Position numbers and translations under genes: made by a program. Below are positions 1 through 10,471 of a stretch of DNA of 64,000 nt, in pieces. The stretch comes from Phytohalomonas tamaricis. Lineage in GTDB: Bacteria > Pseudomonadota > Gammaproteobacteria > Pseudomonadales > Halomonadaceae. Location of the stretch: assembly GCF_003012345.1 (NCBI RefSeq), contig NZ_PVRV01000024.1, positions 124,001 to 188,000 on the forward strand, written 5' to 3'. Under the pieces are notes generated by a model, which was not told the DNA's origin, made no database searches, and saw nothing but the letters and a program-made list of their open reading frames with translations. Within the stretch, counting starts at the first letter, position 1, and each line of letters begins with the position of its first letter.

Positions 1-210
1 ATTCCCGTTGTTGTTGCCATCGTCATTGCCACCACTGCGACGCTTGCTGAATAAGCCGTTTAGTTTGTTCTGCAGCTTTTTCAACGTTTCATCCAGATCA
101 GGAGGGCCATTGGGTTTATTACCCCCTCCACCATTGTTACCCCCGTTGCCGCGACCACCGCCGCCCCAAGGATCCTTCTGGTTGTTGCCACCTGGCTCAT
201 TCCAAGCCAT
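1..210 (-). CDS. hflK: HflK, N-terminal part (gene runs off the left edge)
   Basis: First 70 codons of HflK, the inner-membrane SPFH/prohibitin-family subunit that with HflC forms the complex modulating the FtsH protease. Visible are the start MAWNEPGGNN, a Gly/Asn-rich cytoplasmic tail to about residue 35, the segment PPDLDE at 36-41 followed by a short helix-like stretch, and a second Asn/Gly run. The transmembrane helix and SPFH domain lie outside the window. The ATG at 210 has GGAG seven bases upstream. It sits 47 bp after hflX on the same strand, the usual hfq-hflX-hflK order. hflC presumably follows beyond the edge. Confidence 0.9.
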   Translation of the reverse strand, partial: MAWNEPGGNNQKDPWGGGGRGNGGNNGGGGNKPNGPPDLDETLKKLQNKLNGLFSKRRSGGNDDGNNNGN

Positions 211-257
211 ACGTTGTCTCCACTAGACAGTAATTGCGAGCGTTACGCCCCAGCCGC

Positions 258-1565
258 TCAGAATTCTTCCTTGAAGTCTTCGGGAGGCAGATAATCTCGG
301 GGATTTTCACCAGCTCTGGCAAGCAATTGCAAGAAATCTCGACGCGGTAGCCGAATAGAGATAACCGTCTTGCCCTGTTCGTCGTAACTCTCCTCACGAA
401 CGGCATCGAGCTCGTGCAATTGGGCGCGCAACCATCCTTGTGAAGGCGCAAGCGTCAAAGAGAGATCGAGGACGTCTACGGCCAAACGCTCGGAAAGCGC
501 TTGTTCAAGCAGGTCAAACCCACTCTCATCGCGGGCCGAGAGCCAGACCGTGTCCGGATGGCCATGATCGTCACGCTCAAGCCGTGGAGACATGCCCAGC
601 AGGTCAATCTTGTTCATGACCAGCAGTCTAGGCACCTCACTGGCCCCAATCTCGGTTAGTACCGCATTGACCTGAGCGATGTGGCTGTCCCTCTCGGGAT
701 CACCCGCATCAATAACATGGATAAGCAGGCTCGCCTCGGCAGCCTCTTCCAGCGTGGCACGAAAAGCTTCGACAAGTTTATGCGGCAAATGTCGTATGAA
801 CCCTACGGTGTCAGCCATGACAATCGGGCCAACATCTGGAATGTCCAAGCGCCTGAGCGTCGGGTCCAATGTCGCGAATAACTGATTGGCTGCGTACACA
901 TCGGACGAGGTCAACGCATTAAAAAGCGTCGACTTGCCCGCGTTGGTATAACCTACCAAAGACACGGCAGGAATTTCGGCCCTGCTACGGGCGCGACGGC
1001 TCTGATTGCGCTGACTACGCACCTTGTCAAGACGCTTGTGAATAGCCTTGACCCGCGCACGCAATAAGCGGCGGTCAGTTTCAAGCTGGGTTTCACCCGG
1101 ACCACGCAACCCGACCCCACCTTTCTGGCGCTCAAGGTGCGTCCAGCCGCGAACCAGGCGTGTCGACATATACTCGAGCTGCGCCAGTTCAACCTGCAAT
1201 TTCCCCTCATGCGTGCGGGCACGCTGAGCAAAGATATCGAGAATCAGACCGGTACGATCAAGCACACGACACTGCAGCTCTCGCTCCAGATTTCGCTCTT
1301 GAGAAGGCGTTAGGGTGTGATTGAAAATGACAAGTTCGGCGTGGTGAGCTTGAAGCGCATCGCGCAGCTCCTCAACCTTACCCTCGCCGATGAACGTTCG
1401 TGAGTGTGGCGTACGCCGACTCCCCTGAATCAGGGTAGCCGGCGCGGCCCCAGCAGAACGGACTAGCTCCAGGAACTCGGAAGAATCTTCAGGTTCCTTG
1501 GCGTCCTGGACATCAATATGCACCAGGACGGCAACTTCTCCACTATCGGGACGTTCGAAGAACAA
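258..1565 (-). CDS. hflX: GTPase HflX, ribosome-splitting/rescue factor
   Basis: HflX is a ribosome-associated GTPase (OBG-HflX branch) that splits stalled 70S ribosomes under stress. The 435-residue product has the N-terminal HflX domain (about 20-195, with the Gly-rich GGVGLRGPGETQLE region near 149-162). The G domain shows G1 GYTNAGKS at 205-212, G3 DTVGF at 252-256 and G4 NKID at 318-321. The first codon is TTG at 1565, supported by GAGG six bases upstream; no in-frame ATG lies near. It follows hfq by 14 bp and precedes hflK, so it is probably co-transcribed with both. Confidence 0.96.
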   Translation of the reverse strand: MFFERPDSGEVAVLVHIDVQDAKEPEDSSEFLELVRSAGAAPATLIQGSRRTPHSRTFIGEGKVEELRDALQAHHAELVIFNHTLTPSQERNLERELQCRVLDRTGLILDIFAQRARTHEGKLQVELAQLEYMSTRLVRGWTHLERQKGGVGLRGPGETQLETDRRLLRARVKAIHKRLDKVRSQRNQSRRARSRAEIPAVSLVGYTNAGKSTLFNALTSSDVYAANQLFATLDPTLRRLDIPDVGPIVMADTVGFIRHLPHKLVEAFRATLEEAAEASLLIHVIDAGDPERDSHIAQVNAVLTEIGASEVPRLLVMNKIDLLGMSPRLERDDHGHPDTVWLSARDESGFDLLEQALSERLAVDVLDLSLTLAPSQGWLRAQLHELDAVREESYDEQGKTVISIRLPRRDFLQLLARAGENPRDYLPPEDFKEEF

Positions 1566-1579
1566 TCAGCGCCTCACAA

Positions 1580-1831
1580 TCAAGCGTCCGGACCGGCAGG
1601 AGCATTGGGATCCTGAGCCGGCAAACGGACATTACGGGAAGGCACAACCGTGGAAATGGCGTGCTTATAGACCATCTGGCTAACGGTATTACGCAGCAGT
1701 ATCACGAACTGATCGAAAGACTCGATCTGTCCCTGCAATTTGATGCCGTTGACCAGAAAGATAGAAACCGGAATCCGCTCTTTGCGCAGGATATTCAAGT
1801 ACGGATCTTGAAGGGACTGTCCTTTGGACAT
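1580..1831 (-). CDS. hfq: RNA chaperone Hfq
   Basis: Hexameric Sm-like RNA chaperone that pairs small RNAs with mRNAs. The 83-residue protein has the Sm1 region ([21 protein letters not shown]) and the Sm2 signature [12 protein letters not shown] near 55-66, followed by a short Ala/Pro/Asp tail. It is shorter than the 102-residue E. coli Hfq and resembles the Pseudomonas form. A GGGAGA ribosome-binding site lies just before the ATG at 1831. The 123 bp between miaA and hfq is A/T-rich near hfq and could hold a separate promoter, but I see no convincing -35/-10 pair. The ProQ-domain gene at 52325 is a second RNA-binding regulator in this window. Confidence 0.98.
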   Translation of the reverse strand: MSKGQSLQDPYLNILRKERIPVSIFLVNGIKLQGQIESFDQFVILLRNTVSQMVYKHAISTVVPSRNVRLPAQDPNAPAGPDA

Positions 1832-1954
1832 GTTGCTCTCCCAAATATATTTCGTTTATTTGATGTGGTTATCGATTTTTTTCGCAACAATGTGCGCGAG
1901 AACGGCCCACGTTTTGACGCTTTGACGTCGCGGTTCGTGACCGAGCATCTTACG

Positions 1955-2926
1955 CTAAGTGCTGCCTGCACGCACGATTTTCAATACCTTGTCGAGCATA
2001 TCTTCCTGCGTCGAATCGACCCAATGAACCCCCTGCCAGCTGCGCAGCCACGTAAGCTGCCGCTTGGCAAGCTGACGAGTGGCAATGATGCCGCGCATCT
2101 GCATCTGGTCAAGGTCATAATGACCCTCAAGATGCTCCCATACTTGACGATAGCCTACGCTTTTCATCGAAGGGAGTGCTAAATGTAGATCATTCCGTGC
2201 GCGCAATGCTTTGACTTCGCTTAAAAAGCCTAGTTCAAGCATTTGAATAAAACGATGTTCAATGCGTTTGTGCAGTACGGCACGATCACTGGGCGCAAGA
2301 GCAATCGACACAACGTTCCAAGGAAAGATGCTACGCGATTGCCTTTGCCAATGTTCAGACAGCGGCTGCCCAGTGAGGCGATAGACTTCCAATGCCCGCA
2401 TCAAGCGCTGCGGGTCATTGACATGAATACGCGCCGCCGAAGTCGGATCAACCGCTGACAACTCGGCGTGAAGCGCCTGCAGCCCCTCACGTTCACGCTG
2501 CGCTTCAAGTTCCGCACGCACTCCTGCGTCAGCCTCCGGCAGTTCTGCTGCGCCTTCAAACAGCAACTTGAAATAGAGCATCGTGCCACCGACCAATACC
2601 GGTACTTTACCTGCCGCGCTGATGCGAGACATCTCGGCCAGCGCATCGCGGCGAAAGTCGGCGGCCGAATAAGGCTCAGCAGGATCGCGGATATCGATCA
2701 GACGATGCGGTGCGCGCGCGAGCTCAGCGGGCGAAGGCTTGGCCGTACCGATATCCATGCCACGATAGACCATTGCCGAATCGACGCTGATCAACTCAGC
2801 ATTCATCTGTTCATGCAGTGCTATCGCACAGTCGGTCTTGCCCGATGCAGTGGGTCCCATCAGAAACACGGCGGTAGGCAAACGGCCCTTCGTTTGGATG
2901 TGCTGCATTTCTTCTGCTTGCGGCAC
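1955..2926 (-). CDS. miaA: tRNA dimethylallyltransferase MiaA
   Basis: Transfers a dimethylallyl group to N6 of A37 in tRNAs reading UNN codons, the first step to ms2i6A. The 323-residue protein (normal length) has the P-loop GPTASGKT at 24-31, followed by the substrate-binding Asp/Ser region ([19 protein letters not shown]) and the GGTMLY motif. The ATG at 2926 is three bases beyond the mutL stop, implying translational coupling. An in-frame ATG six codons later is an alternative. It belongs to the mutL-miaA-hfq-hflX block found throughout gammaproteobacteria. Confidence 0.97.
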   Translation of the reverse strand: MPQAEEMQHIQTKGRLPTAVFLMGPTASGKTDCAIALHEQMNAELISVDSAMVYRGMDIGTAKPSPAELARAPHRLIDIRDPAEPYSAADFRRDALAEMSRISAAGKVPVLVGGTMLYFKLLFEGAAELPEADAGVRAELEAQREREGLQALHAELSAVDPTSAARIHVNDPQRLMRALEVYRLTGQPLSEHWQRQSRSIFPWNVVSIALAPSDRAVLHKRIEHRFIQMLELGFLSEVKALRARNDLHLALPSMKSVGYRQVWEHLEGHYDLDQMQMRGIIATRQLAKRQLTWLRSWQGVHWVDSTQEDMLDKVLKIVRAGST

Positions 2927-2929
2927 TGG

Positions 2930-4882
2930 CTACTGCCCTCGTAGAAAAAGTTTATCGAGATCATTCATGGAGAGCTCGATCCACGTCGGGCGACCATGGT
3001 TACATTGCCCGCTACGCTCGGTGCGTTCCATATCACGCAGCAATGCATTCATTTCCATTATCGTCAGCTTACGGTTAGCGCGCACGCTACCGTGACAAGC
3101 CATGGTCGAGAGTATTTCATTGATATGGGCGGTGACTCGGTCCGACTGCCCGTAGCGCTCAAGATCAGCCAGCATGTCACGAATTAGCGGTTCGACGTCA
3201 GCCCGAGCCAGCAGAGCCGGCAATTGTCGTACCAATAGCGTCTCGGGCCCGGCCACATCCAGCTCGACGCCCAACTGTGCAAAGGCGTCACGTTCACGCT
3301 CAGCACGCTCAACTTCAGCTTCACTTACAGCAAGTGAGACCGGCACAAGCAGCGGCTGAGCATCCAACCGGCCCTGATGCACCTGCTGCTTCATGCGCTC
3401 ATAGGTAATCCGCTCGTGGGCAGCATGCATATCGACGATGACCATACCGCGCGTGGTCTGTGAGAGGATATAAACGCCATGCAATTGAGCAATGGCATAT
3501 CCCAGTGGCGGCGCCTCACCTGGCACCTGATCAGGTAGCGGCACTCCTCCGGACGTCATCACAGGTGCCTCTTGATCAGGTGTACTTACCCGCTGATCAT
3601 GTGCCTCCTGTGGATTGAGTAGCGCAGATTCATGATCCGGGTGAAGCGCCCGGTAACCGGCCATGAACTCATGCACGCGATCGGCTGCGGGACGTTCGCC
3701 GCCACTGTCACGACGCCCATACCCGAAAGCAGAAGAACCGCTATCTGAGCTGCTCCCTTCACGTAATGCCATTGGCTGCTGCTGCCAGCTAGGCTGGCTT
3801 GACGTCTGCGAAGAGGCTTCCTGCGTTGAGATATCGCGTTCCCCCTCGCTGTCCCGCGCGTTGTTAGGGCGCACTTCTGCAAGTGCCTTGTGCAGGCTCG
3901 AAAACAGGAAATCATGCACCAGACGCGCATCACGAAAGCGGACTTCATGCTTGGTAGGATGAACATTGACGTCAACGACTAGCGGGTCGAGCTCCAGATA
4001 AAGCACAAACACCGGATGTCTACCGTGGAACAGCACATCTCGATAAGCCTGACGTACCGCATGCGCGACAAGCTTGTCCCTGATCACGCGGCCATTAACA
4101 AAGAAATATTGCTGATCGGCTTGCGCCCGAGTATGTGTCGGTAGCCCCACCCAGCCCCACAGCCGTAACCCCGTAGCAGACATATCGATATGCAGCGCAT
4201 TGCTGAGAAAGCTTTGCCCCAGCAACTTCGCCAGACGCTGCTCCCTCGCCACGCGCTCTTCACCGGCACGTAACTGATGCACGACTTTCTGGTTATGCCG
4301 TAGCACCCAGCTGATATCGAAGCGGGACAAGGCCAACCGGCGAAAGCCTTCTTCGATGTGGTTAAGCTCGGTCTTTTCGGTACGCAGAAACTTGCGCCGC
4401 GCTGGCGTGTTAAAAAAGAGATCGCGTACCGTGACCGTTGTGCCACGGGGATGCGGCGCAGGCGAAATACGTGACGCCATCTCGCGCCCTTCGGCTACCA
4501 CGCGCCACCCGGCACTAGGTTCATCTTCAGTATTGGAAAACAATTCAAGCCGTGAGACTGAGCTTACGGCGGCCAAGGCTTCACCACGAAAGCCCAGACT
4601 CGCCACGCCTTCAAGATCATCAAGCGTCCCGATCTTGCTGGTAGCATGACGCGCCAGTGCCAGCGGCAGGTCATCACCGGCAATCCCGCTACCATCATCG
4701 CGTACGCGGATCAACTTTGCGCCACCGGCTTCCAGCTCGATCTCGATGCGCCGACTGCCCGCATCGATGGCATTCTCAACCAACTCCTTAATGACCGATG
4801 CCGGCCGCTCAACGACTTCACCTGCGGCAATCTGGTTGGCCAATCGCGGTGAGAGAACCTGGATGCGTCGCATCTCGTCCAT
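2930..4882 (-). CDS. mutL: DNA mismatch repair protein MutL, endonuclease type
   Basis: MutL couples MutS mismatch recognition to downstream repair. The 650-residue product has an N-terminal GHKL ATPase ([10 protein letters not shown] at 33-42, DDGSGI at 62-67, GFRGEA at 97-102), a Ser/Gln/Pro-rich linker (about 340-445) and a C-terminal dimerisation domain. The C-terminal domain carries the metal-dependent nicking motifs absent from E. coli Mut[13 protein letters not shown] at 484-495 (DxHA-x2-E-x4-E, with Met where Gln is usual), ACH at 595-597 and CNHGRP at 627-632. This predicts a nicking MutL of the Pseudomonas type. No mutH is seen here. It lies between amiB and miaA. Confidence 0.97.
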   Translation of the reverse strand: MDEMRRIQVLSPRLANQIAAGEVVERPASVIKELVENAIDAGSRRIEIELEAGGAKLIRVRDDGSGIAGDDLPLALARHATSKIGTLDDLEGVASLGFRGEALAAVSSVSRLELFSNTEDEPSAGWRVVAEGREMASRISPAPHPRGTTVTVRDLFFNTPARRKFLRTEKTELNHIEEGFRRLALSRFDISWVLRHNQKVVHQLRAGEERVAREQRLAKLLGQSFLSNALHIDMSATGLRLWGWVGLPTHTRAQADQQYFFVNGRVIRDKLVAHAVRQAYRDVLFHGRHPVFVLYLELDPLVVDVNVHPTKHEVRFRDARLVHDFLFSSLHKALAEVRPNNARDSEGERDISTQEASSQTSSQPSWQQQPMALREGSSSDSGSSAFGYGRRDSGGERPAADRVHEFMAGYRALHPDHESALLNPQEAHDQRVSTPDQEAPVMTSGGVPLPDQVPGEAPPLGYAIAQLHGVYILSQTTRGMVIVDMHAAHERITYERMKQQVHQGRLDAQPLLVPVSLAVSEAEVERAERERDAFAQLGVELDVAGPETLLVRQLPALLARADVEPLIRDMLADLERYGQSDRVTAHINEILSTMACHGSVRANRKLTIMEMNALLRDMERTERSGQCNHGRPTWIELSMNDLDKLFLRGQ

Positions 4883-4936
4883 ATCACCTCCTTCAAGAGT
4901 TCGTTTACGGCTACGTATTCAGGAATGCTAGGGCCA

Positions 4937-6433
4937 TCAAGGAATAACCAGCACCTGACCCACACGGACTACATCGCTGTCGAGATTGTTGGCTTTGCGC
5001 AGCGCCGACAACGACACGCCGTTATTAAGTGCAATGACAGACAACGTATCACCAGAGCGGACACGATACTCATCGGCGCCGCCTCCACGCGCCTGATCAC
5101 GTTGCCAGGCCAGCAGACTGGTCGGCGGTGGGCTCTGCAGGAAGTGCTGGCGAATCCCCTGGTAGACAGCGTTAGCCAGCTTTTCCTGATGGGAGGCCGT
5201 TTTTAACAGGCGCTCCTCAGTTGGATTCGAAATGAACCCCGTCTCGACCAGCAGCGATGGAATATCCGGTGATTTGAGCACCACAAACCCTGCCTGCTCG
5301 ACCTTGGAACGGTGGAGCGTATTGAAGCGTGAGACATATCCCAGCACATCGCTGCCAGCCGACAGTGAATCATTGACGGTGGCCGTCATGCTCAGGTCAA
5401 GCAATACGCCGCGCAGCATTTCATCCTTGTCATCGAGGCTAAGATCACCATCCACGCCCCCAATCAAGTCCGCATTGTTTTCGCTTTGCGCCAGCCAACG
5501 TGCCGTCTCTGACGTCGCACCGTGCTGTGACAGGGCATAAACGGATGTTCCACGTGGGCTGCCAGAGCGCACGGCATCCGCATGAATGGAGACGAAGAAA
5601 TCGGCGTGGTGACGACGAGCGATTCGGGTCCGCTCACGCAGCGGGATGAATCGGTCATCGCTACGCGTCAGATATGCCTTGAAGCCCGGCGCAGCATCAA
5701 ACTTGGCTTTCAGACGCTTGCCTATTTGCAATACGACATCTTTCTCGCGTGTCCGGCCAGGTCCCGTTGCCCCAGGATCTTTACCCCCATGACCCGGATC
5801 GATCACGACGATGATATCGCGCTTGGGATGCGCCTTGGCCAGTTGTCGTGATGCCGGCGTCGTCTCCTGCTCAATAGCCTCGCGTACTTTGGGATCGTCC
5901 TTGGGATTGCTACCGGCCAGCTTGGCCCGGGCCTCTTTCTCCTGAGCCTGGATCATCGCCTCGATAGGGTCGCCACCGCCATCTTTTGCCGCTGTGCTGC
6001 TCTTATCTTTAGCTGCACCCGATGACCTACCGCCGCCAGTATGCTTGAGATCGATTACAAGACGATGCCCGCTATCGCCACTGGGTGGTAACGTGAAATC
6101 AGAAGGCGTCACAGGTCGTGCCAGATCAAGCACAATACGAAGATCGTTTCCTTGCCTGATCCCGGAGCGCACTGCCTTTACCGTACTGTCACCATCTGCC
6201 GCATGGGACAGATTGGTTTTCAAGTGCGTATCGTCAAGATCGACTACGAGCCGAGATGGATTATCAAGTGTAAAGACATTGGAGTGAACGCTGGCATCGA
6301 GATCGAATACCAGGCGCGTGTTGTCTTCAGCACTCCATATCCGCAGACCACTGAGTTCGGCACTTTGCGCAGGCATGGCTACGCTCAGCAACGCCACCAA
6401 ACCGAATAACCATAAAAGAACAGGGAACTTCAT
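4937..6433 (-). CDS. amiB: Periplasmic N-acetylmuramoyl-L-alanine amidase with AMIN and LysM domains
   Basis: Cleaves the amide bond between MurNAc and the stem peptide during daughter-cell separation. The 498-residue protein has a signal peptide (cleavage likely after AQSA, residue 25), an AMIN domain (about 28-130), a charged linker, an Amidase_3 domain and a C-terminal LysM repeat (from about [10 protein letters not shown] to the end). Predicted zinc ligands are H215 (IDPGHGG), E230 and H284 (SIHADA), with catalytic E397 (LLVETGF). The LysM and the position between tsaE and mutL match AmiB/AmiC of this order. Its ATG overlaps the tsaE stop as ATGA. Confidence 0.95.
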   Translation of the reverse strand: MKFPVLLWLFGLVALLSVAMPAQSAELSGLRIWSAEDNTRLVFDLDASVHSNVFTLDNPSRLVVDLDDTHLKTNLSHAADGDSTVKAVRSGIRQGNDLRIVLDLARPVTPSDFTLPPSGDSGHRLVIDLKHTGGGRSSGAAKDKSSTAAKDGGGDPIEAMIQAQEKEARAKLAGSNPKDDPKVREAIEQETTPASRQLAKAHPKRDIIVVIDPGHGGKDPGATGPGRTREKDVVLQIGKRLKAKFDAAPGFKAYLTRSDDRFIPLRERTRIARRHHADFFVSIHADAVRSGSPRGTSVYALSQHGATSETARWLAQSENNADLIGGVDGDLSLDDKDEMLRGVLLDLSMTATVNDSLSAGSDVLGYVSRFNTLHRSKVEQAGFVVLKSPDIPSLLVETGFISNPTEERLLKTASHQEKLANAVYQGIRQHFLQSPPPTSLLAWQRDQARGGGADEYRVRSGDTLSVIALNNGVSLSALRKANNLDSDVVRVGQVLVIP

Positions 6434-6921
6434 CAGGAATCTGCTTCCTCGTTACACCAAAGACGACTCAATCTGATCAGCGTGGCTTCACCGTGTTTAC
6501 TGAAAGCTTCAAGCTCTGCCTGACGCCCTTCCTCTATCACGGACAGCGTAACGATGACATCGGCCACCGGTAGCCACCCTTCACCACGGCTGGGCCACTC
6601 AATCAGATTAAGCGCAGTGCCGTCGAGGAGTTCACGGGCACCGATGAATTCAAGCTCTTCGGGATCGGCCAATCGATAAAGGTCGAAATGATGGACTTGA
6701 TACGCGCCGAAATCATAGGGCTCGACCAACGTATAGGTAGGGCTTTTAACAGCACCGGTATAGCCGAACGCCTTGAGCACGCCACGTGAGAGCGTAGTCT
6801 TTCCGGCCCCCAGATCACCTTCTAGAAATACGCAGCCATGCCACTCAAGCGCACGCCCTAATACTTCACCGAAAGCGACCTGAGCCGCTTCATCTTTTAG
6901 AACCATCTTCATCGTGGGCAT
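6433..6921 (-). CDS. tsaE: TsaE, ATPase for tRNA t6A synthesis
   Basis: TsaE is the P-loop ATPase of the TsaBDE complex that makes N6-threonylcarbamoyladenosine at tRNA position 37. The P-loop [19 protein letters not shown] and the HFDLYRL segment are visible. I place the start at the ATG at 6921 (162 aa, close to the family length, just after the nnr stop at 6933). The upstream in-frame ATG at 6963 would overlap nnr by 31 bases and has no ribosome-binding site; ATGs at 6912 and 6906 are further options. The stop overlaps the amiB start (ATGA). Confidence 0.93.
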   Translation of the reverse strand: MPTMKMVLKDEAAQVAFGEVLGRALEWHGCVFLEGDLGAGKTTLSRGVLKAFGYTGAVKSPTYTLVEPYDFGAYQVHHFDLYRLADPEELEFIGARELLDGTALNLIEWPSRGEGWLPVADVIVTLSVIEEGRQAELEAFSKHGEATLIRLSRLWCNEEADS

Positions 6922-6932
6922 CGATATTAACG

Positions 6933-8426
6933 TTAGGGATTGGCCAATCTTCGCGCGTAGCATGCCAGATCAGTGGCAAGCAGGCCACGTTCTCCACCTT
7001 CCGCTGCCGCCATGTCAGCCGCCATACCATGCAGCAGCACGCCGCTGGCGCTCGCTTCAAGCAGATCGAGCCCCTGAACAATCAATGACGCAATGATCCC
7101 GCCGAGCACATCGCCCATCCCGCCTGACGCCATACCTGGATTGCCATAGGGATTCACAAATACCTGCGCAGCCGCTTGCCCTCCGACTACCAACGTGCCG
7201 GCGCCTTTGAGCACAACCACGCCGCCTCTGCGATGCTGCAACTCAAGTGCTGCTTCACGACGATCGGCCTGAATATCCTTGACTGAGCAGTTGAGCAGTC
7301 TTGCCGCCTCGCCCGGATGAGGCGTAAGTACCCAGTCATCCCGACGCAAGCTGGTGTAATTGCTGGCCAGCAAATTCAAGCCATCAGCATCGACTACCCG
7401 TGGCCCTTCAGCTGTCAGCACAGCATCAAGCAACCCCTCGCCCCATGCCCCCTGGCCGAGGCCTGGCCCAATCGCTACGCCATCAGCCATCTCCAGCAGC
7501 TCTTCAAGATCAAGTGCGTTACGCACAGCCTTGACCATCATCTCCGGGCATCGGGCCAGCGCGGGCGGAATATGCACAGGATCGGTAGCAAGACTCACCA
7601 ACCCAGCCCCCACCCTCGCAGCAGTCTCGGCTGTCATAATGGTTGACCCGCCAAACCCGGGACGTCCGCCGACTACCAATAAGTGGCCGCAGTGCCCTTT
7701 GTGTGTGGTCGGCTTGCGACGCGGTAGACTTTGCTTAAGCCGCTCGGGTTGAAGCAACGTTCCCGCTGAAGCGACACGTTCACGTACGCGGGCATCGACA
7801 CCCAGCGCTGCAAAATGCAGCGTGCCGGTATAGTCAGGTGCCTGCCCAGTCAGCAACCCAAACTTGCGCCCGATAAAGGTAATGGTGTGTTGCGCCTCGA
7901 CGGCCTGGCCGAGTACTACCCCGGTATCGGCATCAAGGCCGGAGGGCAGATCGAGTGCCAACACCGGAAGAACGCTGCCATTGATCGCATTGATTGCCTC
8001 ATCATAGGGCGGCTGAACATCACCGGAAATGCCGGTACCCAGCAGCGCATCGATAATGATCTCGCCCTCGAAGCGGTTGAACTCGCTCCACGCGAGTGGC
8101 ACTAACTGTTCGTCACGCGCCATCGCTACCGCCTGGCTGGCCTCGCCCTTGAGCGCAGCGGGTTCTCGTAACGCTATAAGTTGAACCTCCAACCCGGCAC
8201 GCGCCGCCAACGCCGCAACGACATAGCCATCACCGGCATTATTGCCGCTGCCACATACAACACTGATGCCTCTTACTTCGGGCCACAAGCGCTTGATCAA
8301 TTCAAAGGCAGCCCCGCCAGCATGGCGCATCAGCTCAAAGCCCGAGATGCCCGCATCTATCGTACTGTGATCCAACTCGCGAACTTGATGAGCGAAATAA
8401 AGCGTGTTCTCGCCTGAATTCGACAT
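6933..8426 (-). CDS. nnr: Bifunctional NAD(P)HX epimerase/dehydratase
   Basis: Repairs hydrated NADH/NADPH: the N-terminal YjeF_N domain epimerises R-NAD(P)HX and the C-terminal domain dehydrates S-NAD(P)HX with ADP. At 497 residues it has the normal fused length. The N-terminal half shows GSGNNAGDGY near residues 59-68. The C-terminal ribokinase-like half shows the GNPGMASGGMGDVLGG signature near the end. It heads the minus-strand cluster and faces queG across a 152-bp divergent intergenic region, as in E. coli (yjeF/yjeS). Confidence 0.96.
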   Translation of the reverse strand: MSNSGENTLYFAHQVRELDHSTIDAGISGFELMRHAGGAAFELIKRLWPEVRGISVVCGSGNNAGDGYVVAALAARAGLEVQLIALREPAALKGEASQAVAMARDEQLVPLAWSEFNRFEGEIIIDALLGTGISGDVQPPYDEAINAINGSVLPVLALDLPSGLDADTGVVLGQAVEAQHTITFIGRKFGLLTGQAPDYTGTLHFAALGVDARVRERVASAGTLLQPERLKQSLPRRKPTTHKGHCGHLLVVGGRPGFGGSTIMTAETAARVGAGLVSLATDPVHIPPALARCPEMMVKAVRNALDLEELLEMADGVAIGPGLGQGAWGEGLLDAVLTAEGPRVVDADGLNLLASNYTSLRRDDWVLTPHPGEAARLLNCSVKDIQADRREAALELQHRRGGVVVLKGAGTLVVGGQAAAQVFVNPYGNPGMASGGMGDVLGGIIASLIVQGLDLLEASASGVLLHGMAADMAAAEGGERGLLATDLACYARRLANP

Positions 8427-8578
8427 CCGTGTACTCCTCTCAAAGCGATATATAATTAAATCAAGACATCGTGGCGACCGTAGAGTTCGCTGTGACGATA
8501 GTGTAGGGTGTGCCTCCCCTCAAAATATCCTGATTCATTCTCTGTCGACCCATTATCGAGGCACTGCCTCTCATAGCC

Positions 8579-9706
8579 ATGGATTCTTCCGATTCCGTTA
8601 CGCACAAGAATGTGACTTCTCATCGCACCTCACCCGACCTTGCAGCCTTGGCACAACGTATCAAAACGTGGGGGCGCGAGCTTGGTTTTCAGCATGTGGG
8701 GATCGCTGATACGGATCTATCGGTGCACGAACCGCATCTGCAGACGTGGCTCGAAGCGGGTCACCATGGCGCAATGGATTACATGCATAAGCATGGCACC
8801 AAACGCACCCGCCCGGCTGAACTAGTGCCTAATACACTACGTATTATCAGCGTGCGTATCGATTATCTGCCGCCTGAAGTCGAGACCACCAAGGTGCTGT
8901 CCCAGCCGCAACGCGCCTACATTTCTCGCTATGCGTTGGGGCGCGATTACCACAAGCTGATCCGCAAGCGTCTGACGACGCTCGCCAAATGGATCGAGGC
9001 TGATATCGGTGGATTCGGGTTTCGGGCCTTCGTCGATTCGGCCCCGGTCATGGAACGTGCCATTGCTCAGAAAGCGGGTCTAGGCTGGTTTGGCAAGAAT
9101 TCGATGTTACTGCATCCCAAAGCCGGTTCACTGTTCTTTCTTGGAGAGCTATATACCGACCTGCCACTGCCGGTTGACGAGCCTTTCACCAGTGAACACT
9201 GCGGCAAATGCAACAACTGTCAGACCTATTGTCCGACTGGCGCGATCGTCGATGACAAGGTCGTCGATGCACGACGCTGCATCTCCTACCTGACCATCGA
9301 ATTGCACGGCGCTATTCCCGAGCAGTATCGCAAGGCGATGGGCAATCGCATCTACGGCTGTGATGACTGCCAGCTGGTGTGTCCCTTCACGCGCTTTACT
9401 CGGGCAAGTGCAGAAGAAGATTTTGCACCGCGTCACGATCTTGACCGGGCCGATCTTCTGACGCTGTTTGCCTGGAGCGAGCCTGAATTTCTAACCCGCA
9501 CTGAAGGCAGCGCGATCAGACGCATCGGTTACGAACGCTGGTTGCGCAATCTTGCCGTGGGGCTCGGCAATGCGCCTTACTCTTCGGCGATCGTTGCTGC
9601 ACTTGAGGCCCGTCTCGCTTTCCCCTCCGATCTGGTACGCGAGCACGTTCGCTGGGCATTAGCTGAGCAAAAACGCAAGGCCGAGACTGTGATCGTCTCG
9701 GCCTGA
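8579..9706 (+). CDS. queG: Epoxyqueuosine reductase QueG
   Basis: Last step of queuosine synthesis: cobalamin- and Fe-S-dependent reduction of epoxyqueuosine in tRNA. The 375-residue protein has the N-terminal cobalamin-binding region, the presumed catalytic Asp D153 (FVDSAP) and two 4Fe-4S motifs. The first has C208, C211, C214 and C218. The second has C251, C254 and C258, with C234 probably completing a cluster. Length is normal. The ATG at 8579 has a weak GAGG about 15 bases upstream. Its 3' end forms a 10-bp hairpin (separate entry) before the convergent orn. Confidence 0.96.
   Translation: MDSSDSVTHKNVTSHRTSPDLAALAQRIKTWGRELGFQHVGIADTDLSVHEPHLQTWLEAGHHGAMDYMHKHGTKRTRPAELVPNTLRIISVRIDYLPPEVETTKVLSQPQRAYISRYALGRDYHKLIRKRLTTLAKWIEADIGGFGFRAFVDSAPVMERAIAQKAGLGWFGKNSMLLHPKAGSLFFLGELYTDLPLPVDEPFTSEHCGKCNNCQTYCPTGAIVDDKVVDARRCISYLTIELHGAIPEQYRKAMGNRIYGCDDCQLVCPFTRFTRASAEEDFAPRHDLDRADLLTLFAWSEPEFLTRTEGSAIRRIGYERWLRNLAVGLGNAPYSSAIVAALEARLAFPSDLVREHVRWALAEQKRKAETVIVSA
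9678..9704. other. Inverted repeat over the queG stop codon
   Basis: AGGCCGAGAC (9678-9687) and GTCTCGGCCT (9695-9704) form a perfect 10-bp stem with a 7-base loop. It spans the last codons of queG and touches its TGA (9704-9706). There is no T-run on either side, so it is not a clear intrinsic terminator. It may protect the mRNA 3' end or separate the convergent queG and orn transcripts. Confidence 0.5.
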
Positions 9707-9743
9707 TCGGCATCGCTTGTAGACACTCTTCTGACAGAGACTA

Positions 9744-10292
9744 TTAAAGTGCCAGCAAGTGCTCACGATAATAGCTAAGCTCCGCTATCGACTCGCGAAT
9801 GTCATCGAGCGCGAGGTGGGTACCCTGCTTGGTCAGACCATTCAAAATGTTAGGCTTCCAGCGCTTTGCCAACTCCTTGAGCGTTGAGACATCAAGGTTG
9901 CGGTAGTGAAAATACGCTTCAAGCTCAGGCATCTCACGCTGCATAAAGCGTCTATCCTGATGCACGCTGTTGCCGCACATTGGTGAGCTGCCCTTGGCAA
10001 CGTGCAAGGCGAGAAATTCAAGCGTGGCTCGCTCGGCATTTCGGGTATCGCTTGTGCTATTACGTACCCGCTCAGTCAGCCCTGATGCGCCATGAGTTCG
10101 CGTATTCCACTCGTCCATCCCTGCAAGCAGCGTATCGGGCTGGTGGATAGCCATCACAGGCCCTTCGGCAATCACATTTAGCTGGTCATCGGTGACGATG
10201 GTCGCAATTTCAATGATGCGCTCGCGCTCGGGATCAAGCCCGGTCATTTCAAGGTCGATCCAGATCAGGCGATTCTTGCTGGGATCGGTCAT
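9744..10292 (-). CDS. orn: Oligoribonuclease
   Basis: Essential DEDDh 3'-5' exoribonuclease that degrades the shortest RNA fragments, including pGpG from c-di-GMP breakdown. The 182-residue protein starts [20 protein letters not shown], giving D13 and E15 of exo motif I. The HTHGASGL segment and the C-terminal [11 protein letters not shown] region supply the remaining motif with the final His and Asp. The ATG at 10292 has GGAGAG about five bases upstream. It lies between queG and rsgA, the conserved orn/rsgA divergent arrangement. A c-di-GMP-type PilZ protein is at 21210. Confidence 0.97.
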   Translation of the reverse strand: MTDPSKNRLIWIDLEMTGLDPERERIIEIATIVTDDQLNVIAEGPVMAIHQPDTLLAGMDEWNTRTHGASGLTERVRNSTSDTRNAERATLEFLALHVAKGSSPMCGNSVHQDRRFMQREMPELEAYFHYRNLDVSTLKELAKRWKPNILNGLTKQGTHLALDDIRESIAELSYYREHLLAL

Positions 10293-10471
10293 GGACTCTC
10301 CTACTAGTATTGAGACAATGCGAGGACATCGCTAGCGGCATGTGACAAGGATGAAACATACTGCATTCAAAGCGTACAATCGCGCAGGCTACTACAGCAA
10401 CGCGGGCATCACCATAAACCATCCCGAACACCGTCGCCTTATAGCGACCGCCCCTTCAGTAACGGAATTGC

